Assembly (NCBI GenBank): GCA_015680685.1
Contig: MNCI01026273.1
Location: 1,818 to 52,444 of the forward strand
DNA length: 50,627 nt
Origin: Gnetum montanum
Lineage: Eukaryota; Streptophyta; Gnetopsida; Gnetales; Gnetaceae
Direction of reading: 5' to 3'
Notes under the pieces: generated by a model
The model's database searches: none
Seen by the model: only the letters and a program-made list of their open reading frames with translations
Told to the model about the DNA's origin: nothing
In this document: positions 11,271 to 20,882 of the stretch, piece after piece
Layout of the letters: the number at the start of each line of letters is the position of its first letter
How positions within the stretch are numbered: position 1 is the stretch's first letter
Translations under genes and position numbers: made by a program

Positions 11271-12691
11271 ATAAAACTTGTAGACCTACTAGCACATCAA
11301 CATAGCATAAGGCCAATTTTGTGCAACACCCTTTCTCATAAAAACGATGTCTCTTGATCATACACAAAAGCCAACAACCATTACCACTCCAAGACAAGAG
11401 ATTAACGATAAACCTATCATTGTGGAGAGATAGAAAAATCCACACATCACTAATAGTAAAGGATGTAGTCATGGTCTAGAAATTCAAAATATTAACATAG
11501 CCAACAACAAAGCTAAGGAACAAGTGTCTGAGCAAAACCCAGTCTATGTAATAGCCACTAAACCAAAAGACACCCAGTGGCTTGAAAATGAGAATATAAA
11601 ATTATTTCAAAGAGGCATAGAAGTAATTGATCTACTTATTAGTTCTAGACTTAAGAAAATGGACCAAATAGAGGACTTAGACATAGATATCTTACACTTT
11701 GACTATTCATGCAAAGAGGATATTAAACATGGAGACCTAGGAATTAAAATAGAAAATTAAGAAGAAGAAGAAAACACATCTAGACCCCCAGGAATTTATG
11801 CATGATTTTGGGAGTAATTCTCATATATTTCATTAATTTTTTCTACTTTTCTATTTCCATATCTATTAATATTTCTTATCCATGTTCTAAATTAGACCTT
11901 TGGTTTCAATTATTCGAAACTTTATGCACTTCAAGAGTTATGCTCATTATTCATGGGGGCTAGGGATGTCCACATTTAAATCTTTTAAATTTTTTCTAAC
12001 ATCTTATTTTCAAACATCATGGTAACTAATACTAATTGATCAAAATAATGTGAATAACTTGATGATTTTAGTTACCTTATAGCCTTGGGCATAGTATGCT
12101 ATCATCACCTTGTGCTTAAATGTAAACTAATAGATTCTAAAAGGGTTAATTATTAAGAAAAATTTCCTAAAATTAATGTTGATCCTTTGGTGATTGTAGG
12201 TGATGCTAAAAGAAATGCTTAAGGAATAAGGTCTTTTGCTAGGCATGAAAATAAAGCTAAGAGAGGGACAACAAAGGTTATGGCCATGGAAAAATTGTAG
12301 CACATATAGGATTATAACTCAAACATCACATGTTTGCTAGGTCCATGGGATGATGAGAAGAAATTTTAGTCCATCTTTCAAGAATGTTCTGCATAACTAG
12401 AGAAGCATTGACATAACAATCAAGGTTGAAAGTCTACCACTGCTAGTGGTAATAAGAAGAATCATCTTTAGTGGATTTTCAAAGACCTCTACAAATTTTG
12501 TAATATTTAATGTCTATCTAGTCTTTTTGTGACTTTGTCATTTTGTTTGCATCCACTTGAATGAAATATTATAATGCAGCACTTAGAGTCAATTAGTAGT
12601 TAGAGTTAGTCAATAATCCAATCCCTTTCGTAAAGAACTTATTCCTCTTTTTGTTCACTTGAGGATGAGTTTTCATTTAGTCATGGGGGTA
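11271..12691 (+). other. Post-gag region of element B with ORF2 trace and PPT
   Basis: An open frame at 11524-11760 (78 residues, acidic C-terminal half) is unrecognised and may be a leftover linker. RT and integrase motifs are absent. Around 12200-12500 the sequence resembles the decayed start and end of ORF2 ('ttgtaggtgatgctaaaag' next to the acceptor-like TTGTAG, then 'cacctctacaaattttgtaat'). The last bases, 'gaggatgagttttcatttagtcatgggggta' (shown here in part by GTCATGGGGGTA at 12680-12691), form the conserved purine tract before the 3' LTR. Confidence 0.5.
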
Positions 12692-13234
12692 TGATGAATC
12701 TCATTTTGTCATAGGCTAAGATATTGGGTATTCAATATCAAGGATTCAATATCTTAGCCTTGGTATCAAAGTCTCAATATCATAGCCTATGCTACAACAT
12801 TAGATATTTGATATCATGGGATGCGTGCCTACCTATAAATACAATACTTGGGCACATGATTTATTTCATTCTTTTGTTAATAGAGTAGCCAAACTCTTAT
12901 AGTTTTATTCTCTAGTCTTAGAGAATAGTCAGTGAGTGCCCGTAGTATGGATTTGAGTCAGTTGTACAATGTCTTATTTGAGTGGCAATGTACCTAGACA
13001 TATTTCATGAATGACAATAAGATCAAGATTGATTCTTATTCATTGTANTGCCTCACTTTGGACTAAATCATACATGACAAAGCTACCACTAGTCCAAGTG
13101 GTAAGATAACATTCTACAATCAATGTTTAATGATCTAGATACCACAACTAGTTTCATCCACCAAATTCAACTGGATTACACTTGAATGCTTGTGATTCAC
13201 ATGGTTAGGAATAGATGGTACCCATTGCTCATCA
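12692..13234 (+). repeat. 3' LTR of element B, internally shortened at an N
   Basis: It starts TGATGAATCTC and ends GCTCATCA. It follows the 5' LTR closely up to 13047, where a single N replaces about 360 bases present in the 5' LTR (roughly 8525-8885), then resumes at 'tgcctcactttggactaaat'. A TATA box lies at 12834-12841. The missing part is probably an assembly join, not a biological deletion. Confidence 0.85.
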
Positions 13235-14211
13235 GATTAGGATGAAGAATTGTAGTTAAATGAAATGACTTCATAGCCTTGGTAGAATTCACATTTTCTT
13301 ATGTTTCACCATTAACTAGCACACTCAACGAATGCCCTTTGACATTAAAATAAGTTCTAAATAAACTCTTCCTAATAACATCATCATTAGTACAAATGTA
13401 TCCAACAAAAGTACAACTATTTAACTTACTTTGTCTAGAAATGTGCAATAGATTAGGTTCACATACCTTCTTTGAATATGTAGGTTCATTCTCTTACATA
13501 GTTTGAATTTTCTTCCTCTTAGAGGCATTCTTCTTTGGCTTAGTATATTCCCATTATTTATGACCTAATTCATCATAATTATAATATATATCTTTATGTC
13601 TTGGAGATCATTCTCTTCTTCCCCTTCTTAAGGAAGTAGACTCCATTTCCTTTTTCTTTTACTAATCTTTACCATCCTCCTTGGATGATTTTATTAACTT
13701 TTAAGTGGATTCCTTATCAATCCTTTTCTTATGATCATTATTCTTTTTTAAGCCAACCTTTTTTATTTTCATTTCAACCTTGAGAGAAACATTATAGGCT
13801 TCATGAAGAGTATCAGGCTTATAGAATGTTAATTCTTGCTAATATTGCATCTTTAATCTTCTAATGAAGTTAGAAGTTTGTTCATACTTAGTTTAATGAA
13901 CATCAATCTTTTAAAAAGCTTTACATAATTCATCATAATAATTGTTTATCTTTTGATCTTCTTATTTGAGAAATTTCAACTTCTTGATGGCTTCATGATG
14001 GAAGGATGTCTTTTCAAACTTTTTCTTTAGTGTAAATTCCATGACTTGTCAACTCTCAATAGGTCTTCCATGTTCGTCAAAGTCCTTAAGACATTCCTTG
14101 TTCCACCATTTGGCTTCCAATCCTTTAAGTTTGATCTCAACAACATGATTAATTAACTTACTAGAAAGTTTCTCAATAAAAAAAAATACTTATTCATGAT
14201 TCTAAGCTAAG
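13235..14211 (-). pseudogene. gag: gag C-terminal part of element H, with CCHC-type knuckle
   Basis: On the minus strand, from 14206 downward, the text decodes to a Ty3-type capsid: LEAKWWN.ECLKDF, KFEKTSFH, KINNYYDELCKAF and a region rich in Lys/Asp. It is followed near 13600-13540 by a degenerate zinc knuckle YNYDELGHK.WEYTKPKK, in which the Cys residues expected from C-x2-C-x4-H-x4-C have become Tyr. Several stops and frameshifts are present. The N-terminal part lies at 24609-24990, separated by the C/D unit. This gag is unlike those of A, B, C, E and G. Confidence 0.7.
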
Positions 14212-15079
14212 TGATGAACTATGTGATTCATTAGGCTCCAATAGTTGACCCACGATATCACGTACGCGATATCGGGTATGTGATATCGTAGCCTAGCTAG
14301 CGATATCAGATACAGGATATTGTGACTTCTATGTGGGCCTATAAATACACATGTAGGTGCAAGGAGTTGGAAGTCAGTTTTTAGAGTCAGTCAGTAGTTC
14401 ATTTTAGAAGTTAGCTTTCATTTTTAGTTCTTCTCAACCCTTTTCCTCAGTGCATGCCTACAGTGTGATGATTGTAATTGTACGACACCTTTATTCGAGT
14501 GTGACATACTTGGACATGTACATGACTGGCAATAAAGATTGAGATTACTTCATCATTACAACATTCACTTAGTTTTAATTGTTTAATTATTATTTAATAT
14601 TTTCATAATTAATATTTCTCTACCCTCATCTCCTATCCTTAGTAAATGCGGAATGAGTATGACTTAATCATGAGCATTTAAGTGTGACTACTTGGTCTCC
14701 CAGTAGCGTAGTTAGGACATGCGCTTGGTAATCCTAGTAGTAGTACACAAGGTCCAAGATGTGTATGGATGATTAAGGGACAGATGCTCATCACACTTAG
14801 GCTAGCTTAGACTCTCTTCACCCTTTCCCTCTTAGTTAAAACAAAGTTACTTTCCATTGCCTCTAGAAGTAGCCCTAGCTTAGGAGCACATCATACAGCT
14901 CACTCTAGACTAGACCATACGTGACAAAGAAAATACTAGTCTAGGTTGGAAGATAGTGAACTATGATCAACGATTAACTATCTAGATACCACAACTAGCC
15001 CATCGACGGAGTTCGACCAGATTGTGCATAAATGCTCGTATTCGTACGGTTGAGTGTAGGGGTACCTCGCAACTCATCA
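14212..15079 (+). repeat. LTR1 of the C/D unit
   Basis: 868 bases, TGATGAACTATG... to ...AACTCATCA. It contains a palindromic U3 array, a TATA box at 14340-14347, a polyadenylation signal AATAAA at 14531-14536, and the shared R/U5 blocks. Confidence 0.9.
14254..14347 (+). promoter_or_regulatory. U3 GATATC palindrome array and TATA box
   Basis: GATATC occurs at 14254, 14268, 14282 and 14302, and GATATT at 14316. The sites are set about 14 bases or a multiple apart and separated by ACGTACG/GGGTATGT-like linkers. TATAAATA follows at 14340. LTR2 (19690-19792) and LTR3 (23899-23994) carry the same arrangement. This looks like a repeated binding site for a plant factor; the factor is unknown. Confidence 0.65.
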
Positions 15080-15080
15080 T

Positions 15081-15099
15081 TGGCGCCATTGCTGAGGAC
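15081..15099 (+). other. Primer-binding site of unit C (tRNA-Asp type)
   Basis: TGGCGCCATTGCTGAGGAC, one base after the LTR. It is the best-preserved tRNA-Asp match in the window. Confidence 0.85.
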
Positions 15100-15213
15100 A
15101 GTGCTAGTTATCTAAATTAGTTATATCATACAAGATCGCTGTAATAGGGTATTAACAATATATCTTTCAAGCAAAGAAATTAAATTCAGTTAATTCATAA
15201 AAAATTCACAACA

Positions 15214-17509
15214 ATGTCTCTTTCACAAGATAATGATAACGCAACATCTACCAAGGGAATTCATTGGGAACCAATGAAGAAGTTTGGAGTACTCAATCTT
15301 ATGCAAGAGTTTTATATGTTCATAGACACCCCAACGATACTCAAGGACTTTTGTCATCCAACTCAGACACCCCTAGTAAATATGGGACACCCCATGGAAT
15401 GAGGGGGCCCATAAGGCCTAGGACCTTCTCAATAGTTAACAAGGATTTATCCAGGGATGATTGGAAGACCTACAAAAGTCATGAAGAGTCTTCCAGTTCT
15501 TCCTCTTCCTCTACTCCTTCAATGTTAGGTCATGACATGGATGATTTTCTTTTAAGGGGTTAGCGTAGAAATAAAAATCAAGCCCACGGGCAAAGTTAGA
15601 AACGCCAACATGACCAAAGATAACATCATCCTAGCTCTCAAACTCATAACCTACCTAGTGATGATGAGCCCTTGCTGGCCACTAAGAGCCTAATGCATAT
15701 ATAAGAGGCTATTCGAATATCCCACAAGCATCATAAGGAAAGCTGTCTACCCAGGCTTGATTTCAATAACTTTCCCAAATTTTTAGGAGGCTATGCTTTA
15801 GATCTGCAACATCATCTATAAGCGTTTCATGATGCCTATGTATGGAAAAATATTGAAAATGGGTGGCAAAAACTTAAGCTCTTTTCTAGGACACTCGTTG
15901 GCCAAGAAAAAGTATGGTATAGGTCTTTAAAACCAAAATCAATTCAATGTTGGCCAACAATGGTAGAACTCTTCAACAAAAGATATCAAACCTATGCAAG
16001 AGTGTCAGCCTTGAGGAGACAAATCCAAGAATGGAAACAAGCACAACATGAACCCTTGGACATGGCCTTACAAAGATATTATGCACTATTAAACAACTAC
16101 CTAGGCCATGGGTTCTTTGAGGAGAGGCTAATGTACCATATCATAGATGGGCTCTATAATGAAACAAGGGAAACCCTAGGGATGTATTCCCAAGGTCAAG
16201 TATATGAGCTATGAACCCACCAATTTCAAGAGCTTATTAAGTGGGTAGCAAAAGAATAAGGAGAGTTAGCTAAATGGGAGAATGTTGAGAAATTTCAACA
16301 GGACCAAAATCTTGAATTAGCAAATGTCCATGATCATGAAGAGGAGAAATGAAATCACCTTAAGCAGATGGAATCATCTTTGTCAATACTACAATCACTA
16401 GATGAAATTGAGACAAAGATCAATAAGATGAGGAAATGGATACATGAAAAATGTGGAGAATATGCCAACACTATTAGAGGTAGAGCCATGACGAACCAAG
16501 AAGCAGGATAGAACACCCTTAGACAATTAGAAAGAAGGGTCAAAGAGAATAAGAACTCATTTGCTAATCATATGTATCAATGTATGATCACCCCAAGGGT
16601 CAATGCTAAATCTTGTCACATTTACATGAGCATTGGGGAAGAATGTTACATCCAAAGTTTGTACAAAAATACTATGTTCAGTCATAGTGGCAAAGTTCCT
16701 AGTAGTGGGGGAGGCCACCCTCAAATTTGTCACACCCTTCATATCATCCGAACCCAAGTGTTTATCAAGTTTAGCATCTTGTTTCCCCAACTGGGTCAAC
16801 ATCCTCTATCTCACCACATTATTATCATTCTCCTAAATACTATCAACCCATATCCTATCCAACATGATCACCACCTCATGTGCCTTATACTTTTCCTCAA
16901 CCTCAATATTCCCATCCTTCATCTCCTTCTACATCTCCACCAATTGTACCAGAAGGGTTTGCACCACAACATCAACCCACAAACGTTACTTGTGCTGCTA
17001 CTGTCAATAGCAGTGGGAACCCTCTACAACATCGAAGGAATCCCTTCTTTAGATATGATCGTAGAAAGGGATAGCATAGTTCTGAGACCATTGCATTCTC
17101 CAACCTAGCATAAGTTCAACATTATGGTGCATCCTTCTTCTTGAACTCAACACCTTGTGTTACCTTATCTGAGCCACCAATCAACACTCCAACAATTATG
17201 TAGCCCAATAAATATAGCCACGTAGGGAGACATACCAATCCTTGCATACCATCTTACAGTCATGGGTGCCATAGTGGGTCAACTCCTTATCAATTAACCT
17301 CATCTTCTAACTTGCCCCACTATGTCAACTTTAATACAGTGTGTGCACCCCAATTTGGATACATTCCAACCACGACATCAAAAGACACCCAGTGGTTTGG
17401 ATATGGCCAGGTCCCAATATTTCCAAAATGCATGGATCAAACCCTTTCATTTATTAATTCTTGCTATGATCAAAAGTTTAGTTATGGGGAATATCCTCCA
17501 TTCTATTAA
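15214..17509 (+). pseudogene. gag: gag of unit C, broken
   Basis: Starts MSLSQDNDNAT at 15214, parallel to MPLLQDYDNAT in A. A frameshift near 15270 moves the product to the frame of 15264, which then runs with in-frame stops (15561, 16212 and others) to about 16570. A Ser-rich run lies at 15490-15525. The capsid core (15870-16210) holds ENGWQKLKLF, YQTYARVSALRRQ and HIIDG. A 13-base gap compared with A, near 16579, removes the first two Cys of the zinc knuckle. The Pro/His/Gln-rich tail continues in shifting frames to TAA 17507-17509. The stop after YEL (16212-16214) is at the same codon as in A. No pol follows. Confidence 0.85.
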
Positions 17510-18975
17510 GCAGAATTAATAAATGTTTTTTCTTTTCTTTAATTTTACAATATTTTGTTTCCTAGTTTTTTCATCTTTTAATTTGTTGTTTTATCTTTTT
17601 ATTCATTATTTTATCTTTTTATTTATTGTTTTGTCTTTTTATCTTTTTATGAGTAATCTCATCTATGAATAAAACACTCATGTGACTTGTTGGTTGAGGT
17701 GTTGTTTTGTGTTATCAAGTCTCAGGTGACTAATTACTTGGATAGTGAGCCAATCACATCCACCCAACCATTCTATTAATAAGAGGTTCTACTCTAGGTA
17801 TGATGATATTCTTAACAACATTAAAACTTAAAGTAATTTTGTGCTCATTATACCTAGAGTGAAGAAGGATGGACCAAGAGGGAATGGCTAGGGTGTGACA
17901 TCAAGGGGACTTGTGGATTCTCTTTGGTGACATCTATAGGAGTTACCATGTAGCTTGGGTGTACTAAGATACTTTTAGATCTAATGAAAAGTTGGAGTAA
18001 GGGTAATAAAGGCACTCAATAAAAAAAAATAAAAAAAACCCAATGTTATTCTAGGGGGTCCCACTGGAAAGACATTCACCCATGCCTACAGGTAGGTGGC
18101 TTCTCTGGATTACACAACAAAAAGAAAAAAAAAAAAGAAGCAAGAAGAGTGTGTCAAAGCAGCCACACAAAAAGAAAAAAAAAGAAACGATCAAGATCAA
18201 AGTGCTACAAAGAAATTTCAAATCACTCCTCCCTTGAATAAAATACCAAATGATCGTACACCTTGTTGTCATGGTGCTCTTATGGTTGTCCATCATTAGA
18301 TGAAGTAATGCTATGTCACTGATTGAAGGAATGGACTTGGTCTTGAGTTTGGAGCACTAGGCTAATGACACATTAAACATTCCCTACACTTATGATTCAT
18401 TGTGCCTTGGGTTAACTACCTCATGTCCCAATCTCTATAATCCCTTCTACAATTCACCTCATCTCGTTGTTCATGTATTTGTGATTCATGTCTTGTGTAG
18501 CATTGAATTCATACCTCATCATGGTGGTATCTATGTGTATGTGTTTTGTGCAACTAGTAGGGATTAAATTTCATCCTTTTAGTGCCTATGGACATCTTTA
18601 GAGTGGTTACACAAGGGCATTATAGGTTGGAACCTGATTTGGGGAGGACCCACTTGCGTGACTTTTGTAATTTGTACTTATTACACACCACCGCATAATT
18701 TTATACCCTCTGAGTACTTCATTGCCAAATCTATTCTTTTCTTTATCATCATTTTATCAAATGTTTTTCAAAACCATTACATATCCTTTTATGTGTCACC
18801 TAAACAAATCAGGTTCAACATTAATCTTTTAGGGCAACTTCATTGAAAAAAAATTCTAACTCTAAAATCACACTAAGCAAAGAATTCAATATTTATTAAA
18901 GGTAATGAGTAAGGTATGAAATCATTGAACTTCTTTCAATAAACTTACTAACAATTGGTCTTTGTGTGATTATAG
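17510..18975 (+). other. Non-coding spacer of unit C
   Basis: Homologous to 2154-3250 in element A. It holds T-rich runs, two A/G-rich tracts (18019-18040 and 18117-18190) and 'gggaggacccacttgcgtgac' (18640-18660). It then has a leader ending in TGTGTGATTATAG directly before the ORF2 ATG, which resembles a splice acceptor. No RT or integrase sequence is present. Confidence 0.65.
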
Positions 18976-19413
18976 ATGGCCCCTAAGAGAGGACTACAAG
19001 AATGACCTTCTCAAGGTGCAACTGAACACCTAGGGGGAGGCAGAGGCCAAGGACCTCATGTAGAACATGCAGCGTAGGAGGCACAATCATTCAACATTCA
19101 TCAGGGAACTCCTGTCACTACAAAATCTAGCCAAGAAAAAGGTGGAGAGGTCAAAGCCAAAGCTTATAAAGAGGAATGACAGCTATTTGCCACATGGCAT
19201 GTCAAGGCTAATAAAGTGTTTCCACAGTTACCGTGTCAATGGGAAGTGCCGACTCCATCAAACATTGAAACATCAGCATGGACAATCCATAATCCTTAAA
19301 TAGAAAAGGAGAAATGTCAGATGCTTCTTCAAAAGTATTAATCTCAAAGGCCTTGAGCACAGAACAAAGGAAAGACACCTATGGAGGAGCCGCTGCCACC
19401 AGGAACCACATGA
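18976..19413 (+). pseudogene. ORF2 of unit C, large internal deletion
   Basis: Starts MAPKRGLQE, like MVPKRG in unit D. The first ~150 bases match the D start. After about 19130 the sequence jumps to what corresponds to D near 23400 (KAKAYKEE, QLFATWHVKANKVF, then a P-x-P-S-N-I-E-T block) and ends ...EEPLPPGTT followed by TGA at 19411. Roughly 2.3 kb of the ORF is missing compared with D. Stops and frame changes are also present. Confidence 0.7.
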
Positions 19414-19581
19414 GTTTCGATAAATTTTGTAATTTTGTGTCTATGTCCCAATTTTGTTGTGTTCAACTCTCCACTACAACATGAATAAATTCCTAGTCAA
19501 TCAATAATCCCATACCTATCCACTATGTAATCAATTGAACTTGTTCCTCACTTTCCTTGACTTGAGGATGAGTTGTTATTA

Positions 19582-19594
19582 AGTTGTGGGGGTA
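19582..19594 (+). other. Polypurine tract before LTR2
   Basis: AGTTGTGGGGGTA lies directly before TGATGA, preceded by 'cttgaggatgagttgttatt'. The same block precedes the 3' LTRs at 12692, 23861 and 43714. Confidence 0.65.
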
Positions 19595-20025
19595 TGATGA
19601 ATCATGGTTTGTGAGGTCCTATTATTGGACCCCTATTTTCAAACCCCTGATATTAGGTACAAGATATTAGGCCTGATGAGTCCCGATATTGGATCCTCGA
19701 TATTGGACCGTTGATATCAGGTATGTGATATCATGGCCTGACAAGAGATATCGGATACGTGATATCATGGTTCCTGTGTAAGCCTATAAATACACAATGA
19801 GGCACATGGAAAAGGAATGGGAAGTTAGTTCTTAGTTAGTTAGTTTTTTAGTTATTTGTTAGTTCTTCTCAACCCTTTCTCCCAGTGCATGCTCATAGTG
19901 TGATGATTGTAATTGTATGGCACCTTTATTCGAGTGTGACGTACTTGGACATGCACATGACTAGAAATAAAGATCGAGATTACTTCATCATTGTAGAATT
20001 TACTTAGTTTTAGTTGTTTAATTAT
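19595..20025 (+). repeat. LTR2 of the C/D unit, 3' truncated
   Basis: TGATGAATCATGG, a GATATT/GATATC array (19690-19770), TATAAATA at 19785-19792, and R-like sequence with AATAAA near 19967. Similarity to LTR1 stops near 'gttgtttaattatta' (about 20025). The last ~430 bases expected of the LTR are missing, as are the PBS and gag of the second unit. Confidence 0.75.
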
Positions 20026-20882
20026 TACAATACTTTTTCCCTCATCATCCTTCTAGTTCAAATGTTCCTATGTACTAAAACATGTCCTTTCTTCTCATCC
20101 AATTCGTGCATTCCATTGCCGAATTCTATACCATTATACTTTTTGTGCCTTTAGGACTATTTAATATTACCCTAGACCTTTTACATCGACTTCAAGTCCT
20201 TCATTTTTGAGTTTAGAATTTCAGAAATTTATCAATTTTTCGAAGTACCCTACTTTAAATAGGCTACAATATCACATACGTGATATTAGGTCTGATGCGA
20301 TATCAAGGCCGTGCTATTGCATATGAAATATTGCATCGAACAAAACTATATATATGGACCCCCCATGCACACGTCAACATCATTTTAAACTGTTCATGTG
20401 GGGGGAATTTTTCAAATTTTCTTCTTTTACTCGCAACTTGTGCACCTCTTGTTCCAATAGCCATAACTTGCTCACTAGAGCTTTGATTTTTATTTTGAAA
20501 GAACCTACTTGAACCCAGAGTGTTCCCCTTAGTCATGGGGAAGGGGTACACTTCAAATTGCACATAAATTGTTCAGAATTCATCATCACCTAAAGGATAC
20601 TATAAAGGGTAATTGATTTTTTTTTTTAAAAAAACAAACACAAAAAATGATGATAAAAATGTATCAAAAACAATCTTATCTCCTTACATACACTAGAAAA
20701 TTAAATTTCAAAGCCACCTAATCAAATTAGGGGCCCAATATTAAAACTTTTAGGTGACATTTCCACAAGATTTTCTAACTCTGGATCACACAAAATAAGA
20801 AAAGAATTCATTAAGGTAGAAGTAAGGTATAACTTAAATTTTGTAAACAACCTTACTAATGGTTGGCCTCGTGTGATTGTAG
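20026..20882 (+). promoter_or_regulatory. ORF2 leader of unit D with a U3-like module
   Basis: The stretch joins truncated LTR2 to ORF2. At 20268-20357 it carries AATATC, GATATT, GATATC (20299-20304) and AAATATTG motifs spaced as in the LTR U3, followed by a TATA-like TATATATATGG. Downstream come a C-rich block, a T/A-rich stretch and the acceptor-like TGTGATTGTAG immediately before the ORF2 ATG. The reverse complement of this leader is present in A at 3820-4437. Internal transcription of ORF2 is inferred from this layout only. Confidence 0.5.

Larger units (their letters stand above)
8168..13234 (+). mobile_element. Element B: pol-less Athila-like retrotransposon
   Basis: Two LTRs, a decayed tRNA-Asp-type PBS, gag and a short ORF2-like remnant lie between perfect 5-bp target duplications GATTA (8163-8167 and 13235-13239). 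The flanking sequences join into the minus-strand internal region of H. There is no recognisable pol. The total is about 5.1 kb as assembled, but the 3' LTR is shortened at an N. Confidence 0.9.

Noticed and set aside
14254-14325. Possible CRISPR-like or satellite array from the evenly spaced GATATC units
   Set aside because: Only four or five units with variable spacers, always in the same place of an LTR before a TATA box; this is a U3 regulatory array in a plant element.
16355-16802. Minus-strand frames over the gag of C (16355-16543, 16557-16802)
   Set aside because: They mirror the gag reading frame, and the same shadow appears over the gag of A (1195-1446).
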